Assembly (NCBI GenBank): GCA_905234785.1
Contig: CAJOIP010000003.1
Location: 1 to 64,000 of the forward strand
Reading direction: 5' to 3'
From: an uncultured Eggerthellaceae bacterium
GTDB lineage: Bacteria > Actinomycetota > Coriobacteriia > Coriobacteriales > Eggerthellaceae
DNA: 64,000 bases
A program made the translations under genes and the position numbers. The number at the start of each line of letters is the position of its first letter. The stretch's first letter is position 1. The notes under the pieces are model-generated. The model had not been told where the DNA came from. It saw only the letters and a program-made list of their open reading frames with translations, and made no database searches. Shown here in pieces: positions 7,571 through 16,495 of the stretch.

Positions 7571-8180
7571 GGTTCACCTCGTTTTCCACATACTGGAAGA
7601 ACGAAAAGTATAACCGATGACGTGCTAATTGTGGAAAACTATTTCCATCAGGATGATGCGCCGCCACGTTCGTCTGCTTCGCGTTTTTGCGCACCAAGCT
7701 TACGGTGACGACCGCGCCCGACGTCAGGTTGTCTTCAATGACGATCGACCCGTCGCGGTCGTCGAGATAGTCCTTCACGATGGGAAAACCAGAGCCGACG
7801 CCGCGAATATAGTCCTTCATCGGCTCGATTGCCGATGAGAAACCGGGTTCTTGGGCCTTTTCCTTTTCCTGAATGCCCGGGCCCTGGTCGGCGAAGCGCA
7901 CGGTGTTTCCGTCATCGAGGATAGAAACCACGATTTCGCGGAACTGCGCATGAATGAAGTTTTCCGACACTTCGCGGATGAGCGTGTAGGGAATCTTCCC
8001 GCCGGCAAGTTTCGACTGCTCGTACACCGTGGTCGTCAGCTTTTCGATGAACTCGTTGGTCGGCGCCGGGTCGATTTTCGTAACGCGCGGTGCCGACTTC
8101 AAATCGTCGTACAAGGCCACGCGCGCTGTCGCGTTGACGAACGAGTAATCGAAATCGGTATGTTCAGCCACCGTAACCAT
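7500..8180 (-). CDS. GHKL/RsbT-like histidine-kinase-type ATPase (anti-sigma family)
   Basis: The product has 226 residues from ATG 8180. It carries an N box (REVSENFIHA), a G1 box DQGPGI and a G2 box GVGSGFPIV. These are the ATP-lid motifs of the stand-alone ATPase fold used by RsbT and SpoIIAB-type regulators; there is no phospho-acceptor or sensor domain. Its role is inferred as a switch protein or anti-sigma factor. The C-terminal 45 residues after VSLVRKN are unlike the family and are read through into dnaA, overlapping it by 71 bp, so expression of the two genes is probably coupled. The frame is open to 8249, but ATG 8180 stands 9 nt from a TATACT element, which favours a leaderless start there. 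Confidence 0.75.
   Translation of the reverse strand: MVTVAEHTDFDYSFVNATARVALYDDLKSAPRVTKIDPAPTNEFIEKLTTTVYEQSKLAGGKIPYTLIREVSENFIHAQFREIVVSILDDGNTVRFADQGPGIQEKEKAQEPGFSSAIEPMKDYIRGVGSGFPIVKDYLDDRDGSIVIEDNLTSGAVVTVSLVRKNAKQTNVAAHHPDGNSFPQLARHRLYFSFFQYVENEVNHEQRRTELCVEKRLRPDRRIRCD
7582..7638. promoter_or_regulatory. Inverted pair of DnaA-box-like motifs upstream of dnaA
   Basis: TTTTCCACA (7582-7590) and TGTGGAAAA (7630-7638) face each other just upstream of the dnaA start codon, inside the end of the ATPase gene. The placement fits autoregulation of dnaA by DnaA. Confidence 0.5.
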
Positions 8181-8189
8181 GGGTCTTGA

Positions 8190-8195
8190 AGTATA
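8190..8195 (-). promoter_or_regulatory. Putative -10 element of the ATPase-dnaA operon
   Basis: On the minus strand TATACT ends 9 nt before the ATG at 8180. There is no ribosome binding site, which suggests a leaderless mRNA. The same 9-nt spacing between TATAAT and ATG recurs at 19470. Confidence 0.45.
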
Positions 8196-8199
8196 TACG

Positions 8200-8720
8200 C
8201 TTCTTGAAAAAGGAAAAAGAATCTGCATGAAACGGAAAGAAGCGGCCACGTGCGATTTTCAAAGTTATCCCCAAACTATTCAGAAATAGTGGAAAACGTG
8301 GAAAGAAATGGAAAACAGAATTGGGAAATCCGATGAAAAATGTTGAAATCCTCGCCAACTGGGCGAATAAAACTTAACGCAGGTGAGGGGCTTGCTTATT
8401 TATCACTAAAACAAAGGAAATACCAGGTCGTCAGTTTCCAGGCTGTCTGAGCGATGGGTTTACGAAAACAGAATGAAGAAAAGTTAGCAGGTCAACAGCA
8501 TAATATTTGAAACCGGAAACGTGTTCTCGCTGGTAGAAAGCGAATTTGAAAATCTTCGAAATCGCCCTTGACAAACAGCGTGAAACTATTGTTTCCACAA
8601 TTGCATGCAGGCAAAACGGCACTTTTCCCCATTTTCCACAGTTTTCGACCGAACAAACGTGTTAATCCCGCCGTTTTTCCAAATAGCATTTGTAGCGTTC
8701 CATGAAGATAGGAAAACCAG
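8200..8720. other. oriC: Probable replication origin (oriC)
   Basis: This gene-free, AT-rich stretch lies exactly where transcription switches from leftward (everything left of 8180) to rightward (dnaN onward). It contains DnaA-box-like sites: TTATCCCCA (8265-8273), AGTGGAAAA (8288-8296), GTTTCCACA (8591-8599) and TTTTCCACA (8632-8640). AT-rich stretches around 8360-8420 and 8490-8560 could unwind. No ORF in it looks real. Confidence 0.65.
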
Positions 8721-8807
8721 CGAGAGTTATGCGAACTCATTTGAGGACGTGACACGTGGGCTCCTCTCGCATTACGGTAACGGGGGGTTATTGGTGTTAC
8801 TGCCTTA

Positions 8808-8969
8808 TGTCATCCCGAGCGAAGCGCGAAGCGCGAAGTCGAGGGATCTCCCCCGATGCAGCGGGGGAGATCCCTCGCTTACGCTCGGGATGACAGGGGG
8901 CGGCCGCTCGGGATGACAGGGGGCGGCCGCTCGGGATGACAGGGGGCGGCCGCTCGGGATGCCAAGGGG
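8808..8969. repeat. Family A palindrome plus 23-bp tandem repeats
   Basis: 8808-8895 is a long hairpin: TGTCATCCCGAGCG on the left pairs with CGCTCGGGATGACA on the right, with an inner GAGGGATCTCCCCC and its complement. The right end is repeated in tandem as a 23-bp unit (8882-8904, 8905-8927, 8928-8950, then a partial copy), each containing CGGCCGCTCGGGATGACAGG. Degenerate GGTGAGTACC repeats follow to about 9050. The region between oriC and dnaN holds nothing else I can support. Confidence 0.85.
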
Positions 8970-9088
8970 TAAATGCACGGGTGGCAATGGTGGGCGCTCG
9001 TGGCGACAATGGTGAGTACCCGGGACAATGGGGGTGAGTACCTGGGATGACAACTGTGGCAAAGCAAGCCGACAGCCTATCTTCACGC

Positions 9089-9094
9089 TATAAT
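9089..9094 (+). promoter_or_regulatory. dnaN -10 element
   Basis: TATAAT lies 35 bp before the dnaN start. No good -35 hexamer is visible at the usual distance. Confidence 0.55.
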
Positions 9095-9129
9095 GGCTTC
9101 ACTTCACGCCAATCAAAGAGGAGCAACGA

Positions 9130-10221
9130 ATGAAGCTCAGCATCAACCAATCCGAACTGCTCAACGCCCTGTCCATCGTGCAAAAGGGCATATCGGCGCG
9201 CTCTACGCTGCCGGTCCTTTCGGGCGTGTTCGTCGAGGCGCGCGGCGACGAAGTGTGCTTCCAAACGACCGACCTCGAGCTTTCCATCCAATACACCTGC
9301 TCGGCGCTCATCGAGGAGGAAGGCGCCACGGTTTTCCCCGGCAAGCTCATCGTCGACATCGTGAAGAACCTGCCCGACGCCGCCGTTCACATCGAAACGA
9401 CCGACGAAAACGCCGTCATTTCGTGCGATTCATCCTCGTTTTCCATCAAATGCCTGGCAGCAATCGACTTCCCGGCTTTCCCGCAAGTCCTTCCCGAACA
9501 GCAGATTTCGGTGCCGTTCGAAGCGTTTTCCACGATGGCGCGCAAGGTCTGCCGCGTCGTTTCCAAAGACGAATCCCGCGCCATTCTGACCGGCGTGCTC
9601 ATCGAGGTCGAAGGCCAGACGCTGAAGATGGTCGCCACCGACTCGTACCGCCTCGCCGTCACCGAAACGCAACTCGCAACCGCGGCCGACGAGTTCAACG
9701 CCGTGCTCGCCGGCGGGTTCGTCGCCGATCTGGCCGGCCTTCCGAAAACCGGCGAGGACATCTCCCTTGCCCTTGCGGAAAACCAGATCATCGTTTCGTA
9801 CGCCGGCACTGTGTTCATCAACCGCCGCATCGAGGGCAAGTACCCCAACTACAAGCAGCTCATCCCGCCGTCGTATGAGACGCGCTGCCTGGTCGACCGC
9901 AACGCGCTGCTCGCCGCGGTCCGCCGTGCGTCGCTGCTCGAGCACAACCGTTCGCAGGTGCGCTTCAGCGTGAACGCCGCCACCCAGACCATCCAGCTGA
10001 CCACGAGCCAAGACGTCGGGTCCACGCAGGAAATCGTGAAAGCCCAGGTGGAAGGCGCCGACGTGGAAATCGGCTTCAACAGCTACTACGTCGTCGAGGG
10101 CCTGTCCGCCATGGAATCCGCCGAGGTGTCGTTCGAGATTCAGGGCCCGCTGAAGCCCGGCATCATGAAGGGCTCTGCCGAGGAAAACTACCTCTATCTC
10201 GTCATGCCCGTCCGCCTGTAG
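9130..10221 (+). CDS. dnaN: DNA polymerase III beta sliding clamp
   Basis: DnaN is the ring-shaped processivity clamp of the replicase. The 363-residue length and the three repeated clamp folds fit; recognisable parts are MKLSINQSELLNALSIVQKG, TLPVLSGVFVEA and the C-terminal LYLVMPVRL that lines the protein-binding groove. ATG 9130 follows GAGGAG with a 6-nt spacer. It is the first rightward gene and is separated from dnaA by the presumed oriC, not directly behind dnaA as in most bacteria. No recF, gyrB or gyrA follows within this window, which is also unusual. Confidence 0.97.
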   Translation: MKLSINQSELLNALSIVQKGISARSTLPVLSGVFVEARGDEVCFQTTDLELSIQYTCSALIEEEGATVFPGKLIVDIVKNLPDAAVHIETTDENAVISCDSSSFSIKCLAAIDFPAFPQVLPEQQISVPFEAFSTMARKVCRVVSKDESRAILTGVLIEVEGQTLKMVATDSYRLAVTETQLATAADEFNAVLAGGFVADLAGLPKTGEDISLALAENQIIVSYAGTVFINRRIEGKYPNYKQLIPPSYETRCLVDRNALLAAVRRASLLEHNRSQVRFSVNAATQTIQLTTSQDVGSTQEIVKAQVEGADVEIGFNSYYVVEGLSAMESAEVSFEIQGPLKPGIMKGSAEENYLYLVMPVRL

Positions 10222-10239
10222 CTAGGGGTTTGACAGGCT

Positions 10240-10600
10240 GTAGCACCTTGCTTGCGCTTCGCGGAGATCCCTCGCTTCGCTCGGAATGACAAACGATAGC
10301 AGTCCTGAGTTGAGCGCGGCCGTCCCCCACAGACCGCCATCCCCCTTCTGTCATGGCGCTTCGCGGAGATCCCTCGCTTTCGCTCGGGATGACAAACGAC
10401 GACAGGCTGCAGCACCTCGCTTCGCTCGGAATGACAAACGATCGCAATTCCGAACAGAGCGAGGCCGTTTCCCCTTTCTGTCATCCTGAGCGGAGCGTGT
10501 TGGCGCCCCACAGGCTGTCATCCTGAGCGGAGCGTGTTGGCGCCCCACAGGCTGTCATCCTGAGCGGAGCGCCGTAGGCGCGGAGTCGAAGGATCTCCCC
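10240..10600. repeat. Cluster of family A repeats, including a 37-bp tandem repeat
   Basis: Several reverse copies (GAGATCCCTCGCTT ... CTCGGGATGACA or CTCGGAATGACA) stand at about 10264-10290, 10367-10395 and 10418-10441. A 37-bp unit starting CTGTCATCCTGAGCGGAGCG is then repeated head to tail (10478-10514, 10515-10551, third partial copy from 10552). A degenerate duplication of about 150 bp underlies the first half. The remainder, 10601-10811, holds a short TCGGGCTTTGCCCGA hairpin at about 10676 and the activase leader. Confidence 0.8.
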
Positions 10601-10811
10601 CGCTGCAACGTGGAATTGCAGACTATTCCCGGCGTTTCTCTTGCCATGAGAGGGGTTCCCGGCAGGTTAGGGATCTCGGGCTTTGCCCGAAATTTCTCTC
10701 AGTTCGGTGACGGGGGAGGGGTCTCGTGCGCAATTCTGTCGCACTTTCGTACAATTAGAAGGTTACAAGTAGCGACATTGTGTCGAATCTGACTGCAGAG
10801 AGGGCGCAGCC

Positions 10812-13800
10812 ATGAAATATAAAGGCCGTGATTACGTCGAAATCGTGTCGGAAGAAGAGCTCGCCGAGCGCGCAGCCAAGCTGCCACAAAACTGCAAGCT
10901 CCGCGCAGGCATCGACGTCGGTTCCACAACGGTGAAGCTCGCCATCCTCGACGAGCAAGATCAGGCGGTTTGGTCCATCTACCAGCGCCATCACTCCGAC
11001 GTGCGCGCCACCATCGCGCAAGTCCTGCAGGCGGCGGCCGACGCCGGCTACGGTGACGAGCCCATGACCATGGCCATCACCGGCTCGGGTGGCCTGCTGC
11101 TCGCGAAATGGCTCGGCGTCGAGTTCGTCCAAGAGGTCATCGCCAGCAAAACCGCAGTGGAAACCTTCATCCCCAAAACCGACGTCGCCATTGAACTTGG
11201 CGGCGAGGACGCCAAGATCATCTACTTCGGCCAATCCATCGAACAGCGCATGAACGGCACGTGCGCCGGCGGCACCGGCGCGTTCATCGACCAGATGGCC
11301 GCGCTGCTGAACACCGACGCCGGCGGCTTGAACGAGCTCGCCGCCAGCCACGAGACCATTTACCCCATCGCCAGCCGCTGCGGCGTCTTCGCGAAAACCG
11401 ACGTGCAGCCGCTGTTGAACGAAGGTGCGCGCAAGGAAGACATCGCGGCCAGCATCTTCCAGTCGGTCGTCACGCAGACGATCTCCGGCCTGGCGTGCGG
11501 CCGCCCCATCCGCGGCCACATCGCGTTCCTCGGCGGCCCGCTGCAATACCTTCCTGAACTGCGCAAACGCTTCTATGAAACGCTCAACCTCGATGACGAG
11601 CACATCATCGTGCCCGAAAACGCCCACCTGTTCGTGGCCAGCGGCTGCGCGGCGGCGGGCGCGGCTAGCGAAACCGTCACGGTCGAGAAGCTCAACGACG
11701 TCATCGCGCGCCTCGAAAATCTCGGCGACCTGCAGGGCTCCGAGGTCACGCGTCTGGCGCCGCTGTTCGCGAGCCAGCAGGAATACGATGAGTTCAAACA
11801 ACGCCACGACGCCGAGCGCGTCGAAACCGCCGATCTTTCCACCTACCAGGGAACGGCCTACCTCGGCATCGACGCCGGCTCGACCACCTTCAAGGCCGTC
11901 CTCATCAGCGAAGACGGCAAAATCCTCTGGACCCACTACGTCTCGAACAAAGGCGACGTCCTCGGCTGCGCGCGCACGGCTCTCAAAGAGCTGTATGCCG
12001 CAATAGGAGAAGCGGCACCCGAGACGCCCCTTCCAGAAGAAGCGGCACCCGAGACGCCCCTTCCAGAAGAAGCGGCTTCCGAGACGCCCCCTTCTGTCAT
12101 CCCGAGCGAAAGCGAGGGATCTCCGCGAAGCGATCAACCAGATAAACGTCCGCGCATCACCATCGGCCACGCCACGGTCACCGGCTACGGCGAGGGCCTG
12201 CTGCTGCAGGCGCTGCAGGTCGATTCCGGCGAAATCGAAACGGTCGCGCACCTGCGCGGCGCGCGCGAGATGCTGCCCGATGTCGAGTTCATCCTCGACA
12301 TCGGCGGCCAGGACATGAAGTGCCTACGCGTGAAGGACGGCGTCATCGACCACATCATGCTGAACGAGGCGTGCAGCTCGGGCTGCGGCAGCTTCATCGA
12401 GAGCTTCGCCAGCGGCTTGGGCCTCGACGTGTCCGAGTTCGCGGCCACTGCCATCGCGGCCGAGCATCCGGTCGATCTGGGCAGTCGCTGCACCGTGTTC
12501 ATGAACAGCCGCGTGAAGCAGGCGCAAAAGGAAGGCGCCACCGTCGGCGACATCGCCGCAGGCTTGGCGCTTTCGGTTATCAAGAACGCCCTGTTCAAGG
12601 TCATCAAGATCCGCGACCCGCACGACGTGGGCGAACACGTCATCGTGCAAGGGGGCACGTTCCTCAACGACGCCGTGTTGCGCTCGTTCGAGCAGCTTGC
12701 GGGCGTGAACGCCGTGCGCCCGAACATCGCCGGCAACATGGGCGCGTACGGCGCGGCCCTGCTTGCCCGTGACCGGTTCGCAGGCGGTACCACCATGCTG
12801 CTTTCGGCGGCCGAGCTCGATGCGCTGGCCCCGACGCATCGCACGGTGCGTTGCCAGAAGTGCTCCAACCATTGCCTTTTGACGATTAACGATTTCGGGA
12901 AAGGCCCCGACGGCAAGAACCGCCGCTTCATCACGGGCAACCGCTGCGAAAAGGGTGCGGGTGTCGTCGACGAGAGGGCCGACGTGCCGAACCTCTTCGA
13001 TTACAAGGCGCATCGCCTGTTCGACTACGAGCCGCTCGCGCCTGAAGACGCCCCGCGAGGGTCGGTCGGCATTCCGCGTGCGCTCAACATGTACGAGAAC
13101 TACCCGTTCTGGTTCACGTTCTTCACGAAACTGGGCTTCCGCGTCATCTTGTCCGACCCCTCGACGAAGAAAACCTACGAGGCGGGTATCGAATCCATGC
13201 CGTCGGAGTCTGTCTGTTATCCGGCAAAACTGTCGCACGGGCATGTCATGAACCTCCTCGACAAGCATCCCGATTTCATCTGGATGCCGTGTGCGAAGTG
13301 GGAACGCCAGGAAGACGAAGGCGCCGGCAACCACTACAATTGCCCGATCGTCGCTAGCTACAGCGAGGCGTTGCGCCTCAACGTCGACGAGCTGCGCGCG
13401 CCGGATGCGCCCGCGTTCCTCAACCCCTGGCTGCCCTATGACAAGAAGGACCACCTGAAGAAGCGCTTGCACTACGAGCTGTGCGACAACTTCAAGCAGA
13501 TCATCGGCAAGCATGCGGCGTGTCCGACCCGCGCGGAAATCGACGAGGCCGTCGAGGCGGCGTGGGCTGAAGACGCCCAGTTCAAAGCCGACATGCGCAC
13601 GAAGGGCGAAGAGACGCTCGCCTGGATGCAGAAGACCGGCACCCATGGCATCGTGCTGGCCGGTCGCCCCTACCACAACGACCCGGAAATTAACCACGCC
13701 ATTCCCGAGCTGCTCACCAGCTTCGGCCTGGCGGTGCTCACGGAGGATTCCATCGCGCACCTCGGCACACTCGAGCGCCCCATCCGCGTCGTCGACCAGT

Positions 13801-15512
13801 GGATGTACCACACGCGCCTTTATGCGGCGGCCAAGGTGGCCACCCAGCGCAAGGACCTCGACCTCATCCAGCTGAACAGCTTCGGTTGCGGGCTCGACGC
13901 CCTGACCACCGATCAGGTGCAGGAGATCCTCGAAGCCGCCGGCAAGGTCTACACCGTGCTGAAGATCGACGAGGTGTCGAACCTCGGCGCCGCGCGCATC
14001 CGCGTGCGCAGCCTGCTCGCCGCCTTGCGCGACCAAGTGAACGAAGAGCTTCCCCAAGTGCGCTTCAACCCCCTTGCGGAAGCGCAGCAAGGTGGGGAAA
14101 ACGCATCGGCGCCGACGGTTGAAGAAGAGCCGAACGTCGTTCCCGTGGCCACGACTTCCGTCGAACCCGCATCTGACGAAACATCCCCCGCAGGAGCTTC
14201 TTCCAAGCGCTCGCCAACCGCGGCAGAGCCGTCGATCGAAGAAATCATCTCCACCGAATTCCCGCGCGTCGAGTTCACCAAGGAAATGCGCGACGCCGGT
14301 TACACCATCCTGGCACCGCAGATGGCCCCGTATCATTTCGAGCTGCTCGTGCCCGTGTTCCACTCGTTCGGCTACAACATCGAGCTGTTGCCCGCGGTCG
14401 ACCACGGCGCGGTCGACGCGGGCCTGAAGTACGTCAACAACGACATCTGCTACCCGTCCATCCTGGTCACGGGCCAAATCATGGAAGCCGTCACCAGCGG
14501 CCGCTACGACACCGACCGTCTGGCCGTGCTTATTACGCAGACGGGCGGCGGCTGCCGCGCCACCAACTACATCGCGCTCATCCGCAAGGCGCTGAAGGCG
14601 GCCGGCCTCGGCCATGTGCCGGTCATCAGCCTGGCGCTGCAAGGCCACCTCGACGAGCACAATTCCGGCTTCGAAATCACGCTGCCCATGCTGAAGCAGG
14701 CGGTCTACGCGCTCAGCTACGGTGACCTGCTCATGATGGCGCTCTACCGCACGCGCCCCTACGAAGCCGAACACGGCGCCGCGCAGAAAATGTTCGACAA
14801 ATGGATGGACATTTGCCGCAAAGAGGTCCACGACGGAACGAATCGGCGTCAGTTCGCGAAGACGGTGAAGGGAATAATCGACGACTTCGACAACCTTCCG
14901 CTCGTAAACGACGGCGAAAAACCGCGCGTCGGCGTGGTGGGCGAGATCCTCGTGAAGTTCCACCCCACGGCCAACAACCAGGTCGTCGACGTCATCGAGC
15001 GCGAAGGCTGCGAAGCGGTCGTCCCCGGCCTCATCGAGTTCTTCCTGTTCGGCATCGTCGGCCGCATCTTCCAGAAAGACCCGCTCGGCCGCTCGACCAA
15101 GGGCGCTATCGGCGCGCGCGGCATCCTGAAGCTGCTCACCACCATGCGCAAGCCCATGCTCGACGCGCTTGAGAAATCGAAGCGCTTCGAAGCCCCGACC
15201 GACATCTTCACGCTGGGCGAATACGCCGAAGAGGTGCTTTCCACCTGCAACAGCATGGGGGAGGGCTGGCTGCTCACCGCCGAGATGATCGAGCTCATCC
15301 GCACTGGCACGCCCAACATTGTGTGCGCGCAGCCGTTTGCGTGCCTGCCGAACCATGTCGTGGGCAAGGCGGTCATCAAGGAGCTGCGCCGCCAGTATCC
15401 CGAAAGCAACATCGTCGCCGTCGACTACGACCCCGGCGCCAGCGAGGTCAACCAGCTCAACCGCATCAAGCTCATGATCTCGGTCGCCAAGGCCAACATG
15501 GAAAGCCAATAA
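10812..15512 (+). CDS. 2-hydroxyacyl-CoA dehydratase activase fusion (two BcrA/BadF ATPase domains, DUF2229, dehydratase-like C-terminus)
   Basis: This 1566-residue protein belongs to the acyl-CoA dehydratase activase-related family. Relatives use ATP hydrolysis at a [4Fe-4S] cluster to drive electrons into radical 2-hydroxyacyl-CoA dehydratases or benzoyl-CoA reductases. Two ASKHA ATPase domains are visible, with GIDVGSTT (33-40) and GIDAGSTT (352-359) phosphate loops and cluster-type cysteines at about C151 ([10 protein letters not shown]) and C521/C525 ([10 protein letters not shown]). A DUF2229 region follows, with C681-x2-C684-x3-C688 and C713 (GNRCEKG). After a Pro/Ser/Glu linker (about 1090-1150) comes an HgdB-like domain with NNDICYPS and [13 protein letters not shown] follows GAGAGGG. 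Residues 400-441 are a repeat-derived insertion in the second ATPase domain. The true substrate is unknown, and no dehydratase subunits lie nearby. Confidence 0.88.
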   Translation: MKYKGRDYVEIVSEEELAERAAKLPQNCKLRAGIDVGSTTVKLAILDEQDQAVWSIYQRHHSDVRATIAQVLQAAADAGYGDEPMTMAITGSGGLLLAKWLGVEFVQEVIASKTAVETFIPKTDVAIELGGEDAKIIYFGQSIEQRMNGTCAGGTGAFIDQMAALLNTDAGGLNELAASHETIYPIASRCGVFAKTDVQPLLNEGARKEDIAASIFQSVVTQTISGLACGRPIRGHIAFLGGPLQYLPELRKRFYETLNLDDEHIIVPENAHLFVASGCAAAGAASETVTVEKLNDVIARLENLGDLQGSEVTRLAPLFASQQEYDEFKQRHDAERVETADLSTYQGTAYLGIDAGSTTFKAVLISEDGKILWTHYVSNKGDVLGCARTALKELYAAIGEAAPETPLPEEAAPETPLPEEAASETPPSVIPSESEGSPRSDQPDKRPRITIGHATVTGYGEGLLLQALQVDSGEIETVAHLRGAREMLPDVEFILDIGGQDMKCLRVKDGVIDHIMLNEACSSGCGSFIESFASGLGLDVSEFAATAIAAEHPVDLGSRCTVFMNSRVKQAQKEGATVGDIAAGLALSVIKNALFKVIKIRDPHDVGEHVIVQGGTFLNDAVLRSFEQLAGVNAVRPNIAGNMGAYGAALLARDRFAGGTTMLLSAAELDALAPTHRTVRCQKCSNHCLLTINDFGKGPDGKNRRFITGNRCEKGAGVVDERADVPNLFDYKAHRLFDYEPLAPEDAPRGSVGIPRALNMYENYPFWFTFFTKLGFRVILSDPSTKKTYEAGIESMPSESVCYPAKLSHGHVMNLLDKHPDFIWMPCAKWERQEDEGAGNHYNCPIVASYSEALRLNVDELRAPDAPAFLNPWLPYDKKDHLKKRLHYELCDNFKQIIGKHAACPTRAEIDEAVEAAWAEDAQFKADMRTKGEETLAWMQKTGTHGIVLAGRPYHNDPEINHAIPELLTSFGLAVLTEDSIAHLGTLERPIRVVDQWMYHTRLYAAAKVATQRKDLDLIQLNSFGCGLDALTTDQVQEILEAAGKVYTVLKIDEVSNLGAARIRVRSLLAALRDQVNEELPQVRFNPLAEAQQGGENASAPTVEEEPNVVPVATTSVEPASDETSPAGASSKRSPTAAEPSIEEIISTEFPRVEFTKEMRDAGYTILAPQMAPYHFELLVPVFHSFGYNIELLPAVDHGAVDAGLKYVNNDICYPSILVTGQIMEAVTSGRYDTDRLAVLITQTGGGCRATNYIALIRKALKAAGLGHVPVISLALQGHLDEHNSGFEITLPMLKQAVYALSYGDLLMMALYRTRPYEAEHGAAQKMFDKWMDICRKEVHDGTNRRQFAKTVKGIIDDFDNLPLVNDGEKPRVGVVGEILVKFHPTANNQVVDVIEREGCEAVVPGLIEFFLFGIVGRIFQKDPLGRSTKGAIGARGILKLLTTMRKPMLDALEKSKRFEAPTDIFTLGEYAEEVLSTCNSMGEGWLLTAEMIELIRTGTPNIVCAQPFACLPNHVVGKAVIKELRRQYPESNIVAVDYDPGASEVNQLNRIKLMISVAKANMESQ
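12009..12132 (+). repeat. In-frame insertion: 30-bp triplication plus a family A repeat inside the activase gene
   Basis: Three head-to-tail 30-bp copies (12009-12038, 12039-12068, 12069-12098) encode [10 protein letters not shown] twice and [10 protein letters not shown]. The last runs straight into TGTCATCCCGAGCG ... GAGGGATCTCCGCGAAGCG (12095-12132), read as [13 protein letters not shown]. Both parts keep the frame. They lie between the first strands of the second ATPase domain and [14 protein letters not shown]. Confidence 0.9.
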
Positions 15513-15514
15513 CT

Positions 15515-15560
15515 GGATACCCGGCTCCGGGCTGGACGCCCAACCCGGAGCAAGGCGTCC
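15515..15560. repeat. Family B intergenic palindrome
   Basis: GCTCCGGG (15524-15531) pairs with CCCGGAGC (15544-15551); alternatively GGACGCC (15534-15540) pairs with GGCGTCC (15554-15560). The wording GGATACCCGGCTCCGGGCTG resembles the element after rsmI (16420-16475) and part of 17084-17133. Confidence 0.65.
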
Positions 15561-15578
15561 AACAAGGGAAGAGGCCGC

Positions 15579-16421
15579 ATGCCCGGCAAGCTCATAATCT
15601 GTCCGACGCCTCTCGGCAACCTCGGCGACATGACGCAACGCGCACTCGATGCCCTCCGCGCAGCCGATACGGTGTGCGCGGAAGACACACGCGTCACTGG
15701 CAAACTGTTGGCCGCGCTTGGCGTGGAGGGAAAGCGCCTCGAGCGCCTCGACGAGAACGTCATCGCCCAGCGCGCAGCCGAAATCACCGCGCGCATCATC
15801 GACGGCGAGACCATCGCTTACTGCACCGATGCCGGCATGCCCGGCGTGTCCGACCCGGGCCTGCGCCTCGTGCGCACGGCGCGTGCCGCCGGCGTGCCGG
15901 TCGACGTGTTGCCTGGACCCACGGCGGTTGCCACGGCGTACGTTGCCAGCGGCTGCATCGATCAAGCCTTTTTCTTCGGCGGCTTCTTTCCGCGCAAGGA
16001 CGTTGCCCGTCGGCAGCTGCTCGAGCAGTTGAAGCCGCTGCAAGCCGCGCTCATCTTCTACGAGAGCCCCAACCGCCTGGTTGGCGCGTTACGCGTCATC
16101 GCCGAAACACTGCCCTTGCGCGGCGTCGCCGTCTGCCGCGAGCTCACGAAGCTCCACGAGGAAGTCGTGCGCGGCCCGGCGCTTCAGGTCGCAGAAGAAT
16201 TCGCCCAGCGCGAAACCGTGAAGGGCGAGATCGCCATCGTCATCGACGGTCCCGGCAATGACGAGCGAGAAGCCGACGAAGCCGCCGCCACCGCCGAAGC
16301 CGCTACCCGCGCCCGCGAGCTAGCCGCCCAGGGCATGCGCCCCAAGGAAATCACCCGTCACCTGGTTGAAGAGTTCCACATCCCCAAAAACGCCGCCTAC
16401 AACATCGCCCTCCATGCCTAA
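15579..16421 (+). CDS. rsmI: 16S rRNA (cytidine1402-2'-O)-methyltransferase RsmI
   Basis: RsmI uses S-adenosylmethionine to methylate the 2'-O of C1402 in 16S rRNA. The 280-residue tetrapyrrole-methylase-fold protein has PTPLGNLGDMT (9-19), AEDTRVTGKLL, YCTDAGMPGVSDPG and LPGPTAVATA, all in family order. The C-terminal part (AAQGMRPKEITRHL ... IPKNAAYNIAL) matches the family's small helical tail. ATG follows GGGAAGAGG with an 8-nt spacer. It lies 66 bp after the activase and may share its transcript, although a palindrome lies between them. Confidence 0.95.
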   Translation: MPGKLIICPTPLGNLGDMTQRALDALRAADTVCAEDTRVTGKLLAALGVEGKRLERLDENVIAQRAAEITARIIDGETIAYCTDAGMPGVSDPGLRLVRTARAAGVPVDVLPGPTAVATAYVASGCIDQAFFFGGFFPRKDVARRQLLEQLKPLQAALIFYESPNRLVGALRVIAETLPLRGVAVCRELTKLHEEVVRGPALQVAEEFAQRETVKGEIAIVIDGPGNDEREADEAAATAEAATRARELAAQGMRPKEITRHLVEEFHIPKNAAYNIALHA

Positions 16422-16475
16422 CCTGGACACCCGGCTGCGGGCTGGATGCCCAGCCCGCAGCCGGGTGTCCAGGTT
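16420..16475. terminator. 26-bp perfect hairpin overlapping the rsmI stop codon (family B)
   Basis: The arm 16420-16445 (AACCTGGACACCCGGCTGCG ...) and its exact complement 16450-16475 leave a 4-nt loop. The stem begins inside the rsmI TAA. No T run follows, so it may stop transcription only weakly or protect the 3-prime end. Confidence 0.75.
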
Positions 16476-16495
16476 ATTGGTGTACCATCTCAACC

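Noticed and set aside
7500-8249. Longer start of the ATPase at 8249
   Set aside because: The extra 23 residues are basic/aromatic with no conserved look, and the TATACT element at 8190-8195 lies inside that stretch.
8882-8969. Possible CRISPR array (23-bp repeats), also 10478-10570 (37-bp repeats)
   Set aside because: The units are head to tail with no variable spacers, and no cas genes are near.
8797-9086. Small minus-strand ORFs with repeated CHPERPPPVIPSG-type peptides
   Set aside because: They are translations of the tandem palindromic repeats in the oriC-dnaN gap and have no start signals.
10755-12251. 498-codon minus-strand ORF opposite the activase
   Set aside because: Its translation is an Arg/Ala/Asp-rich shadow. 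The plus strand carries unmistakable ATPase motifs. The minus ORF 12324-16043 is rejected for the same reason.
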